Positions 12,979-21,261 of a stretch of 23,898 nucleotides of DNA are shown here, piece after piece. The first letter of the stretch is position 1. Each line of letters begins with the position of its first letter. A model generated the notes under the pieces. The model did no database searches, was not told the origin of the DNA, and was given only the letters and a program-made list of their open reading frames with translations. The stretch comes from a virus. The position numbers were made by a program, and so were the translations under genes. The stretch covers positions 1 through 23,898 of IMG/VR virus record IMGVR_UViG_3300028388_004089; one strand, written 5' to 3'.

Positions 12979-15039
12979 TTAACCCCTTAATGAAGTGCCG
13001 AGAGTTTCTCTCTCGATTAGCTTTTCCTCGATTATTTCAAAAGCGTCGTCGCGAAAGCCTATCGTTACCTGCATTTCCTTAGCCCCACCTGGAGCGTTTT
13101 GATTAGGTCCTGAGAGTGAAAACTCGCCTTTTTTGATTCCCTCCGAAAATCTCTCAGGAACGACAATCTCACGGGGAGTAAAGGTCGAGACAAAAGACTC
13201 TCCAAAAGCCGAACCGGAGCCTGAAAACCCCTGGGCGGCCTGAAAAGTCTGGGCCTGGATATTAGCGACCTGGGTTAGCCCCGCCGCAGTCACCGCCGCA
13301 GCAAGTGCCGGCCCGATAATCCCACCTTGAGCTAGAGCTTTCGACGCGCCCTCATAGGTATTGATAAGCGCCTGGGAAATACTGGCCGCTTTCCCCACGT
13401 TAAAAAGAGACTTATTACTCGATCTCGTGAGAGTTTCGGTCGTCGATAGGAACTTATCCTCATTTTGATTAAGGAGTTTTTTCTCGTCCTGGTCTAATTT
13501 AACGACCTTTTTCGTTGTTTCTTTTTTTAACTTTAGGTCCTGGTCTTTAATTGATTTCCGGTCTTTTAGCTGGTCCTGGAGTTTTTTCTTTTCGAGCTCG
13601 GTTTCCTGGGCGTCGGTCTCGGCCTTAAGCTCTAGCTTTTGGTTCTCAAGCTCTCGCATGAGCTCGAGTTTTTCAGCGTTCTCCGTTTCCTGCATTTCGA
13701 GGCGCTTGGCTTTTGCCTCCTCCTCCTTGGCTCTCTCTTCGGCTCGAAATTCCTCCATACGGCGAGAATAACCGTCGGAAAAGCTGCTCGCTGCTCTAGT
13801 CCCTAGGTCCCCCAGGCTTGCAAGGTCTGCAAAACCCTCCTTAATCTGCGAAACGTCAAAAGTCGCTATTCCTTTTAGAATTTTTCCAAAGGCCCTTAGA
13901 TTCGTGCCGGCTTGCTCAACGAAAATTTTAACGACGTCGAAAGCGGCTCCGAAAGCGGCGCTCAATTCATTGCGGAATTTATAGGCAGCAAAACCCGCAG
14001 CGATTAAAGCCGTAATTGCTAGACCGATAGGGTTAGCAAAAAGAAATCGAACACTCGTGCCGGCGAAACGTGCGGCCCCACCAAGTAGGTTTAGAGCCCC
14101 TGCAAAAATAGCACTTTTAGAGGCGGCGAGCGTTGTAATCGTTGAGAATTTAACAATTGCTAGGCCCGTTACCCCTACCACTGTCGTTAGGCCTGCGAAA
14201 GCCGTCGCGACGCCGATAATTACGGCCCCGAATTTAACAATGCGCGGGTTTTCTCTCACGACCTTAATTAAGCCGGTGAGAGCTCCTACCGTGCTTTTAA
14301 CAACAGGGAGAAACTCTTTTCCAAGGTCTGCGGCCAAAAATGAAACATTATCTTTTAAGTTTGAAAACTGCCCGCTCGTTGTTCCCGATTGCTTTTCCAA
14401 GGCATTAAAAGCGATTCCTCCCTCCTTTGAAAGACTAGCGAAAGCTTTTTCAAAAGTCGCAAAATCGACAAGACCCTTAGAAACGAACTCCTTAACCTCA
14501 CTCTCGGCGATGCCTAAGGTTTCGGCAATCGCTGGGCCGATGGGGATAGCTCTCTCCTGGAACTGGAGCAAGCGCTCCCCGGTGAGCTTTCCGGCTGCTG
14601 AAACCTGCCCAAAAATTAGGCCAATATCGTCGATGGGCTTTCCTATCGCTGCGGCGACGTTTCCGATTTGCTCCAGCTTAGGCCTTAGCTCGTCGGCTGA
14701 AAATCCGAAACCCAAAAGCTGCTGGCCGGCTTTCGCGATTGAATCGAACTGGAAATTGGTATTAGTTGAAAAGTCTTTTAGGTCCTCAAGTGCAGCCTGG
14801 GCCTCCTCGGTGTTTCCGATTAAAACCTCGAATTGAGTGTCAATCTGTTCAAATTTTGCCGCCTGAGAAACGGCTAGGCCGATACCCGTTGAAAGGCCCG
14901 CAAAAGCGATCGCCCCACGGGTCGCTACTGTCTGGAGGCTTTGCTCAAGTGAGCGGGTTTCTCGTTTTATCTGATCTAGGGAGCGCTTGAAATTCTCCGC
15001 GTTTCCAGCAATGTCTATTATTACTTTGCTACGGCCCAC
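12979..15039 (-). CDS. Tail tape measure protein
   Basis: A 686-residue protein that sets tail length and is ejected with the DNA. The N-terminus (about 10-250) has the typical tape-measure pattern (LEQSLQTVATRGAIAFAGLS, then TNTNFQFDSIAKAGQQLLGF and QVSAAGKLTGERLLQFQERA). Two strongly hydrophobic segments lie at about 270-297 and 335-354. A long charged coiled coil spans about 425-540, and an Ala/Gln-rich region follows (ISQALINTYEGASKALAQGG, residues about 560-580). The start is GTG 15039 after GAGGGGG. It overlaps the -1-frame extension of the chaperone gene by 11 bp. At the usual 1.5 A per residue, a tail of roughly 100 nm would be expected. Confidence 0.85.
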   Translation of the reverse strand: MGRSKVIIDIAGNAENFKRSLDQIKRETRSLEQSLQTVATRGAIAFAGLSTGIGLAVSQAAKFEQIDTQFEVLIGNTEEAQAALEDLKDFSTNTNFQFDSIAKAGQQLLGFGFSADELRPKLEQIGNVAAAIGKPIDDIGLIFGQVSAAGKLTGERLLQFQERAIPIGPAIAETLGIAESEVKEFVSKGLVDFATFEKAFASLSKEGGIAFNALEKQSGTTSGQFSNLKDNVSFLAADLGKEFLPVVKSTVGALTGLIKVVRENPRIVKFGAVIIGVATAFAGLTTVVGVTGLAIVKFSTITTLAASKSAIFAGALNLLGGAARFAGTSVRFLFANPIGLAITALIAAGFAAYKFRNELSAAFGAAFDVVKIFVEQAGTNLRAFGKILKGIATFDVSQIKEGFADLASLGDLGTRAASSFSDGYSRRMEEFRAEERAKEEEAKAKRLEMQETENAEKLELMRELENQKLELKAETDAQETELEKKKLQDQLKDRKSIKDQDLKLKKETTKKVVKLDQDEKKLLNQNEDKFLSTTETLTRSSNKSLFNVGKAASISQALINTYEGASKALAQGGIIGPALAAAVTAAGLTQVANIQAQTFQAAQGFSGSGSAFGESFVSTFTPREIVVPERFSEGIKKGEFSLSGPNQNAPGGAKEMQVTIGFRDDAFEIIEEKLIERETLGTSLRG

Positions 15040-15762
15040 GCTGCCCCCTCATTTCATTATTAATCTTTTTTAAGTATTGATCGGCCTTGCGCTCCTGCTC
15101 AACCGATAGACTTGAACTCTCGGCGTCGCCTAGCCTTGTCTCAAGTTTGTGGCCTTGGAGTTTTGCTAAAAACTCGTAATGATCTATTTTTGAATCGTTT
15201 ATCTTTTTTGAAAGCTCTACAAGCTGCCTAGTCGTCCTACTTAAAAAGTAATCAATAGACCATCCGTAGGCCTCAAAAAAGACGTGCGCTATCGCCGCCC
15301 AGTCCGTCGTGTCGTTTTCTTTTTGGCTTTCTTTTTGGCCTTGGGACGGGCTGGTTTCAGGTTTTTTTTTACGACTTCATCGATCTTTTCGATTAGGGGC
15401 TCGCTCCCATGCAAAACATAAAGCAAGGCTTTTTGCAGGCCCATTAAAACCTCGACCGTGGAATCTAGACTTTCAGCTAAACTCTCCCAGCTAGGGAAGT
15501 CCTTTTTATGATTATCCTCTAGCAAGTGATGGGTCGTTTTTAACACGGCCTCAAGCCAAGCCGCCTCGTTGTAACCCTCGTCGGATGGGAAAAGCGTTTC
15601 CTCCCAAGCCCTAAGACTAGAAAATTCGCGCTCCACCCAAAGCCTGTCGAGCAAGTTAAATTTTCTAAGCGACAAGGTTAAAACCTCATCGCCCCCGGCT
15701 CTCACTTCTATATCACAAGCCCTTGAATCAAAATCTGAGAGCTTGAAAGTCTTTTTAGACAA
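15029..15762 (-). CDS. Frameshifted tail assembly chaperone fusion (gpGT-like), via -1 slip
   Basis: Slipping back one base at A-AAA-AAC (15367-15361) joins the first 134 residues of the chaperone to a 110-codon open -1 frame. That frame ends at TAG 15031-15029, giving 244 aa in total. The -1 frame has no stop through the whole gap up to the tape measure gene. It encodes a protein-like sequence (AAIAHVFFEAYGWSIDYFLS, then RTTRQLVELSKKINDSKIDH), with FEAYGWSIDYF typical of chaperone T domains. It has no start codon with a ribosome site of its own near its beginning. In lambda, gpGT binds the tape measure protein while gpG coats it; the same division of labour is expected here. Confidence 0.85.
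15289..15762 (-). CDS. Tail assembly chaperone, gpG-like (unshifted product)
   Basis: The 157-residue zero-frame product. The N-terminal 125 residues are a soluble mixed domain (FKLSDFDSRACDIEVRAGG, then LSLRKFNLLDRLWVEREFSS and KDFPSWESLAESLDSTVEVL). The C-terminal 30 residues are strongly basic (KAKKKAKKKTTRRTGRR). The start is TTG 15762, 3 bp after the tail tube stop, with GAGG upstream. Position between the tail tube and the tape measure gene, length, and the frameshift site near the 3' end all match the lambda G gene and its relatives. It is expected to solubilise the tape measure protein during tail assembly. Confidence 0.82.
   Translation of the reverse strand: MSKKTFKLSDFDSRACDIEVRAGGDEVLTLSLRKFNLLDRLWVEREFSSLRAWEETLFPSDEGYNEAAWLEAVLKTTHHLLEDNHKKDFPSWESLAESLDSTVEVLMGLQKALLYVLHGSEPLIEKIDEVVKKNLKPARPKAKKKAKKKTTRRTGRR
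15361..15367 (-). promoter_or_regulatory. Programmed -1 frameshift slippery site A-AAA-AAC
   Basis: On the minus strand the gene reads GTA AAA AAA AAC CTG, a run of nine A's followed by C. The heptamer A-AAA-AAC fits the X-XXY-YYZ rule exactly in the zero frame, so both tRNAs can re-pair after a one-base backward slip. It lies 23 codons before the zero-frame stop. I did not identify a clear downstream stimulatory hairpin by eye. Confidence 0.83.
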
Positions 15763-15765
15763 GAC

Positions 15766-16638
15766 CTAAACCTCGTCGAAAGCTGTAATTTTCATTACGG
15801 CGTCCTGATCGTCGTCGCGTAGTAGCTTCATGGTTAAGTCTGAAATCATCCAAGTTTTTTCCTGCATTGGAAAAGGCATACCAGACCCCACACAATTAAA
15901 AGCTTGAATCTGAAAGATCTCTCCGTTGCTACGCTTTTGAGCAACGAGATAGGCTCCAAAGCTAGGAAAGCTCGCCGTTTCGCTACCGATAACAATTTCA
16001 GACCCCCCACTGTGAGCCGGCAAAACATCAAAAACCGCCGTGTCGTCGGTTGTAAGAGCAACGGTTCCAGACCCTCCTGTAATTGTTAAACCGTAATCTG
16101 CCACGTCTACAGTCCCGCCCGTACTTGGAACGGTAATTGCGCTCTCGATTAGGAGAAGGTTATCGGAATAGGCGCCCGCAGTTCCTCGGTTGAAATCGAC
16201 GTCGGTCATTAGGTACAGAGAGATTTCTGCGGCTCCCGTGGCTTTTATAACGTATCGACCGAATTTCGCGTCGGCCTCGTCGCCTGAAGTAATCCCCACG
16301 CTAGCGATTCCAGTCGTCGCGTCGCTGACTGAAGTGCCTTTATAATTAGCAAAATTACGGGTTTCGCCGTTAGCTGCGGCGGCAATTGACGTAACGGACC
16401 CACCGAGAAAAAGCTCCATTAAAAAATCGGGATAGCTTTTTACATTCATTGTCGCGGTCGCCCCAATCTGGGTCTGCTCGGAGGCGTAGGCGAATTTCGA
16501 GGAGCCGCCGAAAAGGTCCTCGGTCTCCCCAGTTAGCTCCATATTACCCCCACCCAAGACTTTTAAAATCCCGTAGGGCAGGCCCGTGTCGCGATTATAA
16601 GGCGTGAAACTGTGAATCCCGAATACATTTCTTCTCAT
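15766..16638 (-). CDS. Major tail tube protein
   Basis: A 290-residue, Gly/Ala/Thr-rich, beta-dominated protein in the gpV position between the gpU-like gene and the tail chaperone. The N-terminal part (about 1-70) reads FGIHSFTPYNRDTGLPYGIL, then GEMELTGETEDLFGGSSKF-like strands, typical of tail tube openings. The middle (about 145-215) contains an Ig-like or inserted beta domain (IESAITVPSTGGTVDVADYG, then LTITGGSGTVALTTDD). The end FKIQ-like strands lead into DDDQDAVMKITAFDEV. The start ATG follows AAAAAAGGGG. An abundant structural protein is expected. The fold call rests on gene order plus composition; the family was not searched. Confidence 0.75.
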   Translation of the reverse strand: MRRNVFGIHSFTPYNRDTGLPYGILKVLGGGNMELTGETEDLFGGSSKFAYASEQTQIGATATMNVKSYPDFLMELFLGGSVTSIAAAANGETRNFANYKGTSVSDATTGIASVGITSGDEADAKFGRYVIKATGAAEISLYLMTDVDFNRGTAGAYSDNLLLIESAITVPSTGGTVDVADYGLTITGGSGTVALTTDDTAVFDVLPAHSGGSEIVIGSETASFPSFGAYLVAQKRSNGEIFQIQAFNCVGSGMPFPMQEKTWMISDLTMKLLRDDDQDAVMKITAFDEV

Positions 16639-16659
16639 TTTAAACCCCTTTTTTATAAA

Positions 16660-17091
16660 TTAAATTTCTTCAGTTTCGTAATCAATCTGGTAGTTAAGCC
16701 TAGCCGCCGCTTTCGGCGTCCGACCCTCGGCGATAAAAGCGACGTCGGTCCCCTGGTATTCAATCGCGTTATAATTGGCCGACCTTTCGTATTTTGCAGA
16801 ATTTAGGGCCGCCTCTATTTCTTCACAGATAGCATCAATTGAGTCGTCGCTGTCGCTATTGCCTTGAACTAGAATCTCTACTGCTAGGCTTAACGACCTA
16901 ACGTAGGCAACAGACCCGGAGGCGAAACGCTCCGCAGTTTCCTCCCTGGTATAGACTGCAATAGCTGGTAATAGGCTGCTTTGAAAAATAGGCTCGACCC
17001 GCGACTCAAAAACTGAAGTCGGCGCGACTAGGGTGAGCTCATTTTTTAAAGCATTGACTATTTCCTCGCGGATTAGCTTTCTTTTATGCAT
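16660..17091 (-). CDS. Tail terminator, lambda gpU-like
   Basis: A 143-residue protein of the gpU family, which caps the growing tail tube and forms the head-proximal end. It shows the family pattern: an N-terminal helix (RKLIREEIVNALKNELTLVA), LLPAIAVYTREETAERF, a strand region SLSLAVEILVQGNSDSDDSI, a long helix (AICEEIEAALNSA) and a closing strand AARLNYQIDYETEEI. Length matches lambda gpU (131 aa). The start ATG overlaps the stop of the gpFII-like gene (TAATG). In lambda, gene Z lies before U; here it does not. Confidence 0.75.
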   Translation of the reverse strand: MHKRKLIREEIVNALKNELTLVAPTSVFESRVEPIFQSSLLPAIAVYTREETAERFASGSVAYVRSLSLAVEILVQGNSDSDDSIDAICEEIEAALNSAKYERSANYNAIEYQGTDVAFIAEGRTPKAAARLNYQIDYETEEI

Positions 17092-17402
17092 TAGGCTAGT
17101 TTCTCCCTTAGCATTATCTTAGCGCCTCCCTCGCCGTCCTTTTCAAGATAGGCGACAAAAAACTCGACCCCTCGAATCTCAAAAATATCGGCCTCGCTAG
17201 GCTCCTGAGATAAGTCGGAAAGCCTAACTAGGACCTGGGGCTCCTGGTCTACGATCTTGTTAAAATTCGTTAGATCAAGCATCATTCCCGCGTCGGAAAA
17301 AACGCCTTTTATTTCCTCATTCAGGGAGCCCGTGCCTTTATAAGTCACGGTTTCCCCTATTGAGTTTCTAATCGTTTTGAGAGCCGTAGACCACAAGCTC
17401 AT
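17091..17402 (-). CDS. Head-tail attachment protein, lambda gpFII-like
   Basis: A 103-residue protein with the FII layout: helix (SLWSTALKTIRNSIGETVTY), then KGVFSDAGMM, a strand pair VLVRLSDLSQEPSEADIFEI, and RGVEFFVAYLEKDGEGG near the end. Lambda gpFII (117 aa) has the same order of elements, including the IRGVF and SLFVRTDEV-like strands, and bridges the portal-side connector and the tail tube. The start ATG lies 3 bp after the stop of the decoration gene. The Shine-Dalgarno is weak, so translation may be coupled to the gene upstream. Confidence 0.7.
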   Translation of the reverse strand: MSLWSTALKTIRNSIGETVTYKGTGSLNEEIKGVFSDAGMMLDLTNFNKIVDQEPQVLVRLSDLSQEPSEADIFEIRGVEFFVAYLEKDGEGGAKIMLREKLA

Positions 17403-17405
17403 TGT

Positions 17406-17753
17406 TTAGGCACCGTCGGCGTTAGCCTGTCCAGAAAGTCTCACGTCTACGACCGTCACGCCGTTGCCGGCAGCACTTGTCGCGTAGCCGACGAGAGTGT
17501 TTCCAAGAGCGGTCTTGTTTAGCTCGCCGTCGGCAGCATCCCAGTAGAGCAAGTCGCCCACTGCAATTACCGCAGCACTTGCGCAAGGAAACTCGTATAC
17601 GCCACGAACCGCGACCTCGACGGTTTCGCCGCTAGCCGCTGCATTAATGGTCATTCCGATTATTTGCCCGACTTTTACGACCTCATTTGCTGAGATCGCC
17701 TCGGGAGCCGTTAGGCTTAGAATATCTCCAGGCTGCTTGTATTTTGTACTCAT
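17406..17753 (-). CDS. Capsid decoration/cement protein, DUF2190 family
   Basis: A 115-residue, Cys-poor, Ala/Val-rich beta protein following the major capsid gene. It carries the DUF2190 pattern: PGDILSLTAPEAISANEVV, then VGQIIGMTI, a central VEVAVRGVYEFPCA strand, VGDLLYWDAADGELNKT, and NTLVGYATSAAGNGVTVVDV near the end. Family members bind the outside of the capsid and stabilise it. The start ATG is preceded by the strong leader AAAAAAGGGGTTTAAAA, almost identical to that of the tail tube gene, which fits high expression. Confidence 0.85.
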   Translation of the reverse strand: MSTKYKQPGDILSLTAPEAISANEVVKVGQIIGMTINAAASGETVEVAVRGVYEFPCASAAVIAVGDLLYWDAADGELNKTALGNTLVGYATSAAGNGVTVVDVRLSGQANADGA

Positions 17754-17793
17754 TTTTAAACCCCTTTTTTAATTATTTTTTAAGACAAAAGCA

Positions 17794-17811
17794 GGGGCCC
17801 CGGAGAGCCCC
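17794..17811 (-). terminator. Weak hairpin/attenuator after the capsid gene
   Basis: On the minus strand GGGGC and GCCCC pair around an 8-nt loop, 12 bp after the capsid fusion's stop, followed by TGCTTTTG. The short, interrupted T-tract suggests partial termination or 3' mRNA stabilisation rather than a full stop, since genes on both sides must be expressed. It fits the common practice of uncoupling capsid mRNA levels from downstream genes. Confidence 0.45.
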
Positions 17812-17822
17812 ACGAAACTATA

Positions 17823-19700
17823 TTAGGAACCGGCGTTGTAAGCCATTGATCGGTAATTGATCGCCTTGGCTGCAAAATCCAAGTAGGCTCGAATTTTAAC
17901 CCCTAGAACGTCAAAAGTGTTTTCGCTCTCTACCTGCACTCCGCGAGCTCCCTCAAGATAGGCGTATTCTACGTTCTCAATCTGATTAGGATTAGCGATC
18001 AGGTAATAGTCGCCGGCGCCTACTAGCGAACTAACTAGCAATTGGAACTCATTTCCAAAAACATTATAACCGCCGTTGGCAGTTTGCGCGGCCAAGAGTT
18101 TTTTCGCCGCGACCTCGTTATCGGCTCCCACTAGCAAAAATGCAGGCATTAGCTCCATTTCGCGCCCCTGAGTGTCGGTCTGCTCTCTCATTAGCTGCTT
18201 AAGCTCCGCTAAAGTCGTTTCAGAAAGCGCTCCAGCCGTCCCTAGGTTGGAGTGACTTGAGTGGAATAAAGCCGTCCCGTCGCCCATTGTAGGATTGTCG
18301 ATGATTTGGTTTTTCAGGGCGACCGTGTTCTCAAGGTGAGCCGCTGCTCGCCCAAAACTCATAGCAACTTTTCCTAGTGCGCCGAGATCGTCGTTAATAA
18401 TATTTTGACGGGTGACTGAAATACCTTTCGCGTAGGTAGCGAGCTGATAGACTTCTTTCGAATCGCCCATAGTCCCGTACTTAACTTCGGCGCCCTCGCC
18501 TAGCTGCTCAAGCGCTGGGGCCTCGTCTAGGTGAGCAATAGAAGTTTGTTTAAAGTCGCGGAGCGTGGTTTCACTCATAAAGGAGCGCCACACCTGAGGG
18601 ACTGACTCATAGCCGCGCTGTAATCGCTTGGAGGCTACGTTTTCAAGGATATTAGTAAAATCGCTCGTAGAGTGAAAAGCTCGTTTGATAATCTCATGCT
18701 TTGAAACCCCTCGAACGTCAAAACCGGCGTCGGCGACTAGCTCCTTGCAGATTTCCATAGCTGACAAGTGCAGATACTGATTCCCTTGAATATCGCCCTC
18801 GTGTTTTGGGTCTTGTCGGTGAATAATTGCATCGGTGATTAGCCCGCGCTTTTTGTCTGTCTGGTCTTTTGTAACCTCAACGGATTCGACCGTGGCCTTA
18901 TCAGGCTGGGGAGCTTTCGTGTCTTTTTCGGCCCATTTCTCCTGAATAATCTCTAGAGACTTCGCATAGGAGTGACCTTGGTCGATAATCTCCTCGGCTA
19001 GATCGTCGCCTAGTCCGGCTTGTCGACAAGCTCGAATGATTTTCGCCGCTTTTTGTCGCTCTTGAGCCTTAGCGTTTTCGAGCTCGGTTTTTGTGTTTTC
19101 TTCTTTTGCCTGTGGCATAGCTAACCCCTTTTCTTTTATTTCTATTTTAACTTCGTTTTTCTCAGTTTTAATTTCTGATTTAATCTGCGCACTCGAATCG
19201 GCTGGAACGGTAACAAGTGAAATCTCGTGAGGCTCCCACCGAACGGCCCTTAGGGTCCTTATTCTGTCGTCGTCGCTGGAAATATCCTCATAGTTATAAA
19301 CGCGATACCCGATTGAGGCATTTTTTATAATCCCGTCTTTCACGTCCTGAAAAAACGGCTCCACGTCGTCGCGCCGTGAAAATCTCACTCGACCCCTAAG
19401 CTCGTCGCCTGAAAGCCAAACGTCCTCAACGACGCCAAGCTGTTCTTTCAAACCACTATAGGCCTTGTGAGAATTTAAAAGGGGAGCTCCCTTTTTCATT
19501 CTTTCTAGGTCGACGTGCTCCGGGTCCATTGAAAGAGACTCTTTAAACTCCTCAAAACCCTTGTCTGTAAAGCCGATCATTCGCACCGGCTTTGAAGTCG
19601 TGAAAATTAGCTCGACCGTGCGATTTTCCTCATGCAATGTTTCGGGCTTAAATCGCATCGAGTCGAAATGCTTTTCTATTTTGGTTTTTCTAGTAGGCAT
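17823..19700 (-). CDS. Prohead protease / scaffold / major capsid fusion protein
   Basis: A 625-residue three-part protein. Residues about 25-170 are an HK97-type prohead protease: PLLNSHKA with His78, IIKNASIGYRVYNYE with Ser129, and RWEPHEISLVTVPAD with Glu159. Residues about 195-285 are a charged helical scaffold-like segment. Residues about 290-625 are a major capsid protein of the Mu gpT-like/HK97-fold type, with ASKRLQRGYESVPQVWRSFM, then GTALFHSSHSNLGTAGALSE, LMPAFLLVGADNEVAAKKL and GVKIRAYLDFAAKAINYRS near the end. Fusions of this kind are known in databases. The start ATG follows GGGAGGG. An internal ATG at 19118 may also be used. Self-cleavage is expected to release the mature coat subunit. 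Confidence 0.85.
   Translation of the reverse strand: MPTRKTKIEKHFDSMRFKPETLHEENRTVELIFTTSKPVRMIGFTDKGFEEFKESLSMDPEHVDLERMKKGAPLLNSHKAYSGLKEQLGVVEDVWLSGDELRGRVRFSRRDDVEPFFQDVKDGIIKNASIGYRVYNYEDISSDDDRIRTLRAVRWEPHEISLVTVPADSSAQIKSEIKTEKNEVKIEIKEKGLAMPQAKEENTKTELENAKAQERQKAAKIIRACRQAGLGDDLAEEIIDQGHSYAKSLEIIQEKWAEKDTKAPQPDKATVESVEVTKDQTDKKRGLITDAIIHRQDPKHEGDIQGNQYLHLSAMEICKELVADAGFDVRGVSKHEIIKRAFHSTSDFTNILENVASKRLQRGYESVPQVWRSFMSETTLRDFKQTSIAHLDEAPALEQLGEGAEVKYGTMGDSKEVYQLATYAKGISVTRQNIINDDLGALGKVAMSFGRAAAHLENTVALKNQIIDNPTMGDGTALFHSSHSNLGTAGALSETTLAELKQLMREQTDTQGREMELMPAFLLVGADNEVAAKKLLAAQTANGGYNVFGNEFQLLVSSLVGAGDYYLIANPNQIENVEYAYLEGARGVQVESENTFDVLGVKIRAYLDFAAKAINYRSMAYNAGS
19116..19128 (-). promoter_or_regulatory. 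Candidate internal start for scaffold-capsid product
   Basis: Within the protease-capsid gene, codon 195 is ATG (19118-19116), preceded by AAAAGGGG with a 6-bp spacer, the same kind of ribosome site used by many genes in this window. It lies exactly at the junction after the protease domain and would give a 431-residue scaffold-plus-capsid protein in the same frame. Lambda uses an analogous in-frame internal start (Nu3 within C). Confidence 0.55.
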
Positions 19701-19716
19701 CTAAGCCCTCCCTATT

Positions 19717-21261
19717 TTAATCACTCGGCTCGTCGTCGGTTTCCTCGCTGTCCTGAGGCTCCTCGACGGGCTGCGGGTCCGGTTTTGGAGCTTGCTTTCC
19801 GAGAGTCGGGTCTGAATCTGTCGCTATTCCCATCTCTTTTAAAAGCTCGATCTCGCGAGCTCGCTCCTCGAAAACCTCATCTGGATTATATCCAAGCCCC
19901 CGAATAACTTCAGAAATCGACTTGAACCCTGCTTTCACGGCGTCTCGATAAGCTGGAATTTCTTTTCCAGGGTCGACCATTTCACGGGCCGGGGTCGTAA
20001 AGGTAACGCCTATCTTTTCAGGGCTTATGTTATAGGCCTGGGCTCCAGTAGAGAATTGAATCGAGTCAACGAACCAGTCGAAAACCCCCCGCATAAACTG
20101 CGAAACCATGAGCTCGTTTTGCCACCTTTTTATAGTGCGCTGGAACTCCAGGAAACCCATCCTTGCACTCGAAAAATTGACATTAGAATAATCGCCGGTT
20201 AGAGCCTCGTAGGTGATGGAAAGACCTGTTGCAATCGACATTAGCTCCGTTCTCACGAAATCAGGATACTGATTAGAACTAGGCGGGTCGGCGAATCGAA
20301 TATCATAGCCTGGAGGCAATTCCTCGATTGTCCCGGAGTCCAGCTTTTCAAGTAATTCCCAGTCTGAGCTTTGTTTGTAAGGATTGTCGAGACTGTCGCC
20401 CGTGGCATTATAAATAAATGCTGAATAACAGGCCGAAATTTGCTGCTTTTTTAGGCTCGCGTCCTGAAAAAGGTCTAGGTCTCGTAGGCGAATCATTACG
20501 GGATGCAAAAAAGTCACACCCCTAATCTGTCCTGGGCGTTTTTTTTCAAAAACATGGATAACTTGATCGGCTGGAACTCTAACTTTTTCGGTCCCCTTAG
20601 CCGCCGCTCGAATCGTCCCGGTTTCTCCTGGGTGATTTTTATAAAAGTGATAGGCTCGAATCTCCCCAGAAATTCCAAACTCAATCCCCTGCCTAATTTT
20701 AGAGCCGCCTGCCAAGTCCTCATTATGAGACGTGTCTAGGAAATCGGCCTCTAGCACTTGCAATTTTAACGGAATAGATCTCGAGCGGTTTTGACGCTTT
20801 CGTAATATAAAGACCTCGCCGCTTTCCGCTACGGCGTCCATAACCTGCGCTTGGAGCCCCTGGAGGTTTTGGAAATTATCAAAATCGCAGTCCTTTGAGC
20901 TCTCGGCCCATTCTTTCCAGCTAGTCTCAAAAAAGTCTTTCAAGGCCTTATTTTTGATTTTAAAAACGGGCTTAATCCCGGTCCCCACGACGTTCGTGGT
21001 AATAACTTGAATTGCTCGATGGGCGTAGGCGTTATTTCTGCGGAGCTCTCTAGCTCGCTGCCTTAGGGAAACCGCGCCCCCTTTTATTTCTTCATTAGCG
21101 CTTGAATCGGTCGGATTCCACAATTTAAGTCGGTCGGATTTTGAGGCGCCCTCGTATTTGCGAGCGCTACCCCCTAGCAATTTAAGGTGATTTCTAACGG
21201 CTTGCCGTCTTAAGGCGGTTTTTGGAGATATTACAGAAATTACCTTTTCGAGAAAATTCAT
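19717..21261 (-). CDS. Portal protein, lambda family
   Basis: A 514-residue portal subunit of the lambda gpB type; twelve copies form the DNA channel at one capsid vertex. Family features in order: RELRRNNAYAHRAIQVITTN followed by VVGTGIKPVF (about 70-100), FFETSWKEWAESSKDCDFD (about 108-128), LQVLEADFLDT (about 168-178), PGQIRGVTFLHPVMIRLRDL (about 243-262), and TGLSITYEALTGDYSNVNFS (about 345-365) with the conserved SSARMGFLEF. The C-terminal 40 residues are acidic and Pro-rich. The start ATG overlaps the gpW stop (ATGA). It may be processed at its N-terminus as in lambda, but that cannot be seen. Confidence 0.92.
   Translation of the reverse strand: MNFLEKVISVISPKTALRRQAVRNHLKLLGGSARKYEGASKSDRLKLWNPTDSSANEEIKGGAVSLRQRARELRRNNAYAHRAIQVITTNVVGTGIKPVFKIKNKALKDFFETSWKEWAESSKDCDFDNFQNLQGLQAQVMDAVAESGEVFILRKRQNRSRSIPLKLQVLEADFLDTSHNEDLAGGSKIRQGIEFGISGEIRAYHFYKNHPGETGTIRAAAKGTEKVRVPADQVIHVFEKKRPGQIRGVTFLHPVMIRLRDLDLFQDASLKKQQISACYSAFIYNATGDSLDNPYKQSSDWELLEKLDSGTIEELPPGYDIRFADPPSSNQYPDFVRTELMSIATGLSITYEALTGDYSNVNFSSARMGFLEFQRTIKRWQNELMVSQFMRGVFDWFVDSIQFSTGAQAYNISPEKIGVTFTTPAREMVDPGKEIPAYRDAVKAGFKSISEVIRGLGYNPDEVFEERAREIELLKEMGIATDSDPTLGKQAPKPDPQPVEEPQDSEETDDEPSD

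Noticed and set aside
14057-14836. Plus-strand ORF of 259 codons
   Set aside because: It is entirely opposite the tape measure coding region, with biased Pro/Ala/Ser composition typical of the reverse of an Ala-rich gene.
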